Shown here: piece by piece, positions 61,654 through 64,000 of the stretch | Layout of the letters: every line of letters begins with the position of its first letter | How positions within the stretch are numbered: position 1 is the first letter of the stretch | Origin: Spirochaeta lutea | GTDB lineage: Bacteria > Spirochaetota > Spirochaetia > DSM-27196 > Salinispiraceae | Assembly: GCF_000758165.1 (NCBI RefSeq) | Contig: NZ_JNUP01000064.1 | Span: 186,001 to 250,000, forward strand | Length of the DNA stretch: 64,000 nt | Reading direction: 5' to 3' | The notes under the pieces: model-generated | Databases searched by the model: none | Seen by the model: only the letters and a program-made list of their open reading frames with translations | What the model was told of the DNA's origin: nothing | Made by a program: the position numbers and the translations under genes

Positions 61654-61764
61654 TAGTACTGCGCGCAAAGGGTTGTAGATTGACCCTGGGACGAGGCTGC
61701 CCCTGGATCAGGACCGCTGGCAACACCGCTGTATCCGGCGTAGGTTACAACCGTTTGCGCACTA
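61654..61764. repeat. interspersed palindromic element, copy D (111 bp)
   Basis: The left end is TAGTACTGCGCGCAAAGGG, slightly expanded, and the right end is TTACAACCGTTTGCGCACTA. The inner motif TATCCGGCGTAGGTTACA is clear. The last three bases (61762-61764) are the stop codon of glf read on the minus strand. Confidence 0.82.
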
Positions 61765-62874
61765 CCGAATTCTATCGGTAAGGGCCAGGGCGTTTGCAAA
61801 GGCCTGGTCCATATTGAAGTATTTGTACTCCGCGAGTCTTCCCACAAAGAAGACTCCTTTTTTTTGCTCCGATGCAGCCAGGCTCCGGTACTGTTCAAAG
61901 AGCTGGAGGTTCCCGGGGCTGAATACCGGGTAGTAGGGTTCGCCCTGGCTGCGGGGGAACTCCTTAATGATGGTGGTTTTCGGGGATTCTTGCCCCGTGG
62001 CGAGCTTGGGTTCGGTTATCCGGGTCCAGGGTACCTCCGGGGAGGGATAGTTGATGGTGGCTGCCTCTTGGAGCCGGGGGGTGTCCAGGGTTTCGTGGAG
62101 GAATTCCAGGGATCGGTATTGAAGGTCGCCGATGTTTCGGTCGTGGAAGTACCGGTCGATCCGGCCGGTAAAAAAGATCCGGGAGGGGTTCCGGGCCGGG
62201 GAGGAGGAGGGGCGGGAAGCCAGCTGACGGTAATCCCGGTTCAGCTCCAGGGAAATCAGGGGGTGATCCAGCATGGTTTGGAAGAGGGCGGTGTATCCCC
62301 GGGTCGGCATGGCTTGGTAGGTATCGGTGAAATACCGGTCTTCCCGGGTCGTGCGGACGGGAATCCGATTCATCACCTCGGGAGCCAGCTCCGCCGGTTC
62401 CATCTCCCACTGCTTTTTCGTATAGTTCCTGAACATTTTTTCATACAGGACCCGGCCGACCCGGGCGAGGGCTGCCTGCTCGGAGTTTTGCGGGTGGGTA
62501 ATGGGTTCGGTGTTTTCCCCTAGCCAGGTGCGCATCTGGTCCTCGGTGCGGATGTCCGTGCCGAAGAGCCGGTTGACTGTGGTCGGATTCACCGGAACCG
62601 GAACCAGCCGGCCGTCCACCAGGCTGAGTACCCGGTGCTCATAGGGCCGCCAGGAGGAAAAACCCTGGACATACTCCCATACCCGGGAGTCGTTGGTGTG
62701 GAAGAAATGGGGTCCGTACTTCGGTACCAGGATGCCGGCGTCATCGTAATAGTCATAACAGTTTCCGCCGATATGATCCCGTTTATCAATAACCAGCACC
62801 TCTTCCCCGAGCCGCTCTGCCAGCTCCCGGGCAATGGTGCAACCGCTGATTCCCGCCCCTACTACCAGATTCAT
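61762..62874 (-). CDS. glf: UDP-galactopyranose mutase
   Basis: Interconverts UDP-galactopyranose and UDP-galactofuranose, the donor for galactofuranose-containing glycans. A 370-residue flavoprotein with the FAD-binding NLVVGAGISGCTIARELAER at the N-terminus, DKRDHIGGNCYDYYDD and KYGPHFFHTNDSRVWEYV. The C-terminal part has GVFFVGRLAEYKYFNMDQAF. Length is typical. The stop codon TAG is the first three bases of element copy D. Convergent with mgsA and divergent from GH3-E. It suggests the local glycan contains galactofuranose. Confidence 0.95.
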   Translation of the reverse strand: MNLVVGAGISGCTIARELAERLGEEVLVIDKRDHIGGNCYDYYDDAGILVPKYGPHFFHTNDSRVWEYVQGFSSWRPYEHRVLSLVDGRLVPVPVNPTTVNRLFGTDIRTEDQMRTWLGENTEPITHPQNSEQAALARVGRVLYEKMFRNYTKKQWEMEPAELAPEVMNRIPVRTTREDRYFTDTYQAMPTRGYTALFQTMLDHPLISLELNRDYRQLASRPSSSPARNPSRIFFTGRIDRYFHDRNIGDLQYRSLEFLHETLDTPRLQEAATINYPSPEVPWTRITEPKLATGQESPKTTIIKEFPRSQGEPYYPVFSPGNLQLFEQYRSLAASEQKKGVFFVGRLAEYKYFNMDQAFANALALTDRIR

Positions 62875-63137
62875 GTATGCCTCCCTCTCATGGTGCGCCC
62901 GGGTAGGTTCCTAGGCGGGACATTGAAATCCCCTTGCCCATAATCCGCCAGCCCTGTAATTCCCGGGGCCTGTCTCGTTCCTATTGTTAGGGTGATTCGA
63001 CGGTCCGGCGCAACCAAAATACCGTTGATACCCCGCAACCATCTGTTTCTATGCAGCTGACCGGAGGGCTTGTACCATTAAGTATCGGTGATAGGAAGCG
63101 CGCCCCTGGATCGAAATTGTAAGGAGGATAAATTACA

Positions 63138-64000
63138 ATGAAACGTTTTCTCATACCGGCCCTGATAGCGGCCGGTCTATTCCTGTTTGTGTCCGCAGGG
63201 CAGCAGGAGGGGGTTGCGCCGGGTCAGTCTCAGCTCGATACCCCCATTTACAGCAGTCAGCCCGAAATCGGCACGGATTCCAAACCGGTAATCACTGTTA
63301 GCCGGCTGCAGTTCAAGGATTCCAACGGAAACGGCAGCCTGGACACCTACGAAGACTGGCGTCTGTCTCCCCGGGAACGCGCCGCAGCTCTGGTGGGCCT
63401 TATGAGCAACGAGCAGAAGGCAGGGTTGATGGTCCATAGCAGCCCGGGATCGGTGAATTCCGACGGTCCCAACGACACCACTGTGGGAAGAATCCAGTAC
63501 GAGCATATCCGCTTCGGTGTGGCACGCCTGGGTGAGGACAAACCCTCTGAGATCGCATCGTATTTCAACGAGGTACAGAAGCTGGCTGAGGCCCAGGAGC
63601 TGGGAATCCCCTTCCTGGTGAGTGTGGATCCGGTACACGGCATCGACGGCACCAGCAATACATCGGTATTTACCCAGTTTCCCATGCCGCTGGGATTCGG
63701 GGCGATAGATGATCCGGAGATGATCAGAGCCTTTGGCCAGGTTCTGAACGAGGAGTACCGGGCTGTTGGAATTCGAATGCAGCTCGGCCCCATGGCGGAT
63801 ATCGCCACCGAACCCCGTTGGCAACGAGTACAGAACACCATATCCGAAAATCCCGATGTTGTATATCGGAACATCGGCGCCCTGGTTCAGGGTATGCAGG
63901 ACGGCACCCGGGTGGGCCCCAGCTCTGTTGCGGCGGTGATCAAACACTTCCCCGGAACCGGTGCCAATCAGATGGGCATGGACAGCCACACCGAGTGGGG
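63138..64000 (+). CDS. GH3-E: family-3 glycoside hydrolase with EF-hand-like loop (3' end cut by window edge)
   Basis: Read directly from 63138 to the right edge, about 287 residues visible. AAGGAGG lies about nine bases before the ATG. A signal peptide (FLIPALIAAGLFLFVSAG) has no lipobox Cys, unlike GH3-A. DSNGNGSLDTYE (61-72) repeats the EF-hand-like loop of GH3-A, and SSQPEI and YEDWRLSPRERAA also match it. The GH3 barrel follows with GIPFLVSVDPVHGIDG, LGPMADIATEPRWQRVQ and VIKHFPGTGANQMGMDSHTE. The nucleophile region is beyond the window, so activity cannot be judged. Confidence 0.88.
   Translation, partial: MKRFLIPALIAAGLFLFVSAGQQEGVAPGQSQLDTPIYSSQPEIGTDSKPVITVSRLQFKDSNGNGSLDTYEDWRLSPRERAAALVGLMSNEQKAGLMVHSSPGSVNSDGPNDTTVGRIQYEHIRFGVARLGEDKPSEIASYFNEVQKLAEAQELGIPFLVSVDPVHGIDGTSNTSVFTQFPMPLGFGAIDDPEMIRAFGQVLNEEYRAVGIRMQLGPMADIATEPRWQRVQNTISENPDVVYRNIGALVQGMQDGTRVGPSSVAAVIKHFPGTGANQMGMDSHTEW

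Noticed and set aside
61551-61781. Small frame with GVTQL repeats over the tandem repeat
   Set aside because: It runs from the 15-bp tandem repeat straight through element copy D and into glf on the other strand, has no ribosome-binding site and is explained by the repeat.
63000-63115. Possible degenerate palindromic element upstream of GH3-E (GGCGCAACC to GGAAGCGCGC)
   Set aside because: The end similarity is weak and the inner motif is not convincing.
1-64000. CRISPR arrays, tRNA, rRNA, transposases, phage genes
   Set aside because: No direct-repeat array with spacers, no cloverleaf or rRNA sequence and no transposase or phage-type reading frame was seen in any gap.

Overview
The window is a gene-dense bacterial chromosome segment of moderately high GC. 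The gene set suggests a free-living spirochaete of the Spirochaetaceae type. It includes a large FapA/DUF342 protein with a MinD-like ATPase, a zinc-free L33 beside L28, split-subunit proton-translocating transhydrogenase, a secreted protein resembling DUF2259, an archaeal-type ProRS, and many lipoproteins with their processing enzymes Lgt and Lnt. This placement is inferred from gene content only; there is no rRNA here to confirm it.

Layout. At 1-8.4 kb there is a minus-strand operon: TetR, RND adaptor, RND pump, an unusual lipoprotein and TolC, with almost every junction overlapping. A truncated H-box/receiver signalling gene follows behind a hairpin. The TetR promoter carries a dyad over its -10. 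At 8.4-25 kb there are housekeeping and conserved genes: NAD synthetase, a carboxylate symporter, ProRS, a dolichol-kinase-like protein, a NagZ-like lipoprotein, pntAA-pntAB-pntB, a GAF/HD-GYP phosphodiesterase and the L33-L28 pair. At 25-36 kb there are a P-loop protein resembling DUF4914, Lnt, a TRIC-type channel, Lgt, and a minus-strand membrane-protein/MinD/FapA operon. At 36-46 kb there are a complete NitT/TauT-type ABC importer, HtpG, an ArsR-controlled permease, a nucleotidyltransferase-GNAT pair and a chemoreceptor.

From 46 kb to the right edge lies a carbohydrate island with five family-3 glycoside hydrolases (here GH3-A to GH3-E; a sixth GH3, the NagZ type, is at 19 kb). It also has a LysR regulator, a GtrA flippase-like protein, a GT2 glycosyltransferase, a lipoprotein esterase, methylglyoxal synthase and UDP-galactopyranose mutase. 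GH3-B overlaps the LysR gene and has Asn and Gln where its intact paralogue GH3-C has the catalytic Asp and Glu. GH3-B and GH3-C share a C-terminal amphipathic extension. GH3-D has its two GH3 domains in swapped order and a membrane segment at each end. My reading, as inference, is a membrane-centred system that builds, flips, senses and trims a surface glycan or glycolipid.

A second theme is a family of roughly 103-111 bp interspersed palindromic elements with ends like TAGTGCGCAAAAGG and an inner motif like TATCYGGTGTAGNTTACA. I find five clear or degenerate full-length copies plus one short and one longer relative, all between genes. One copy supplies the stop codon of glf and one forms the leader of GH3-C. 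I saw no tRNA, rRNA, CRISPR array, transposase or prophage.
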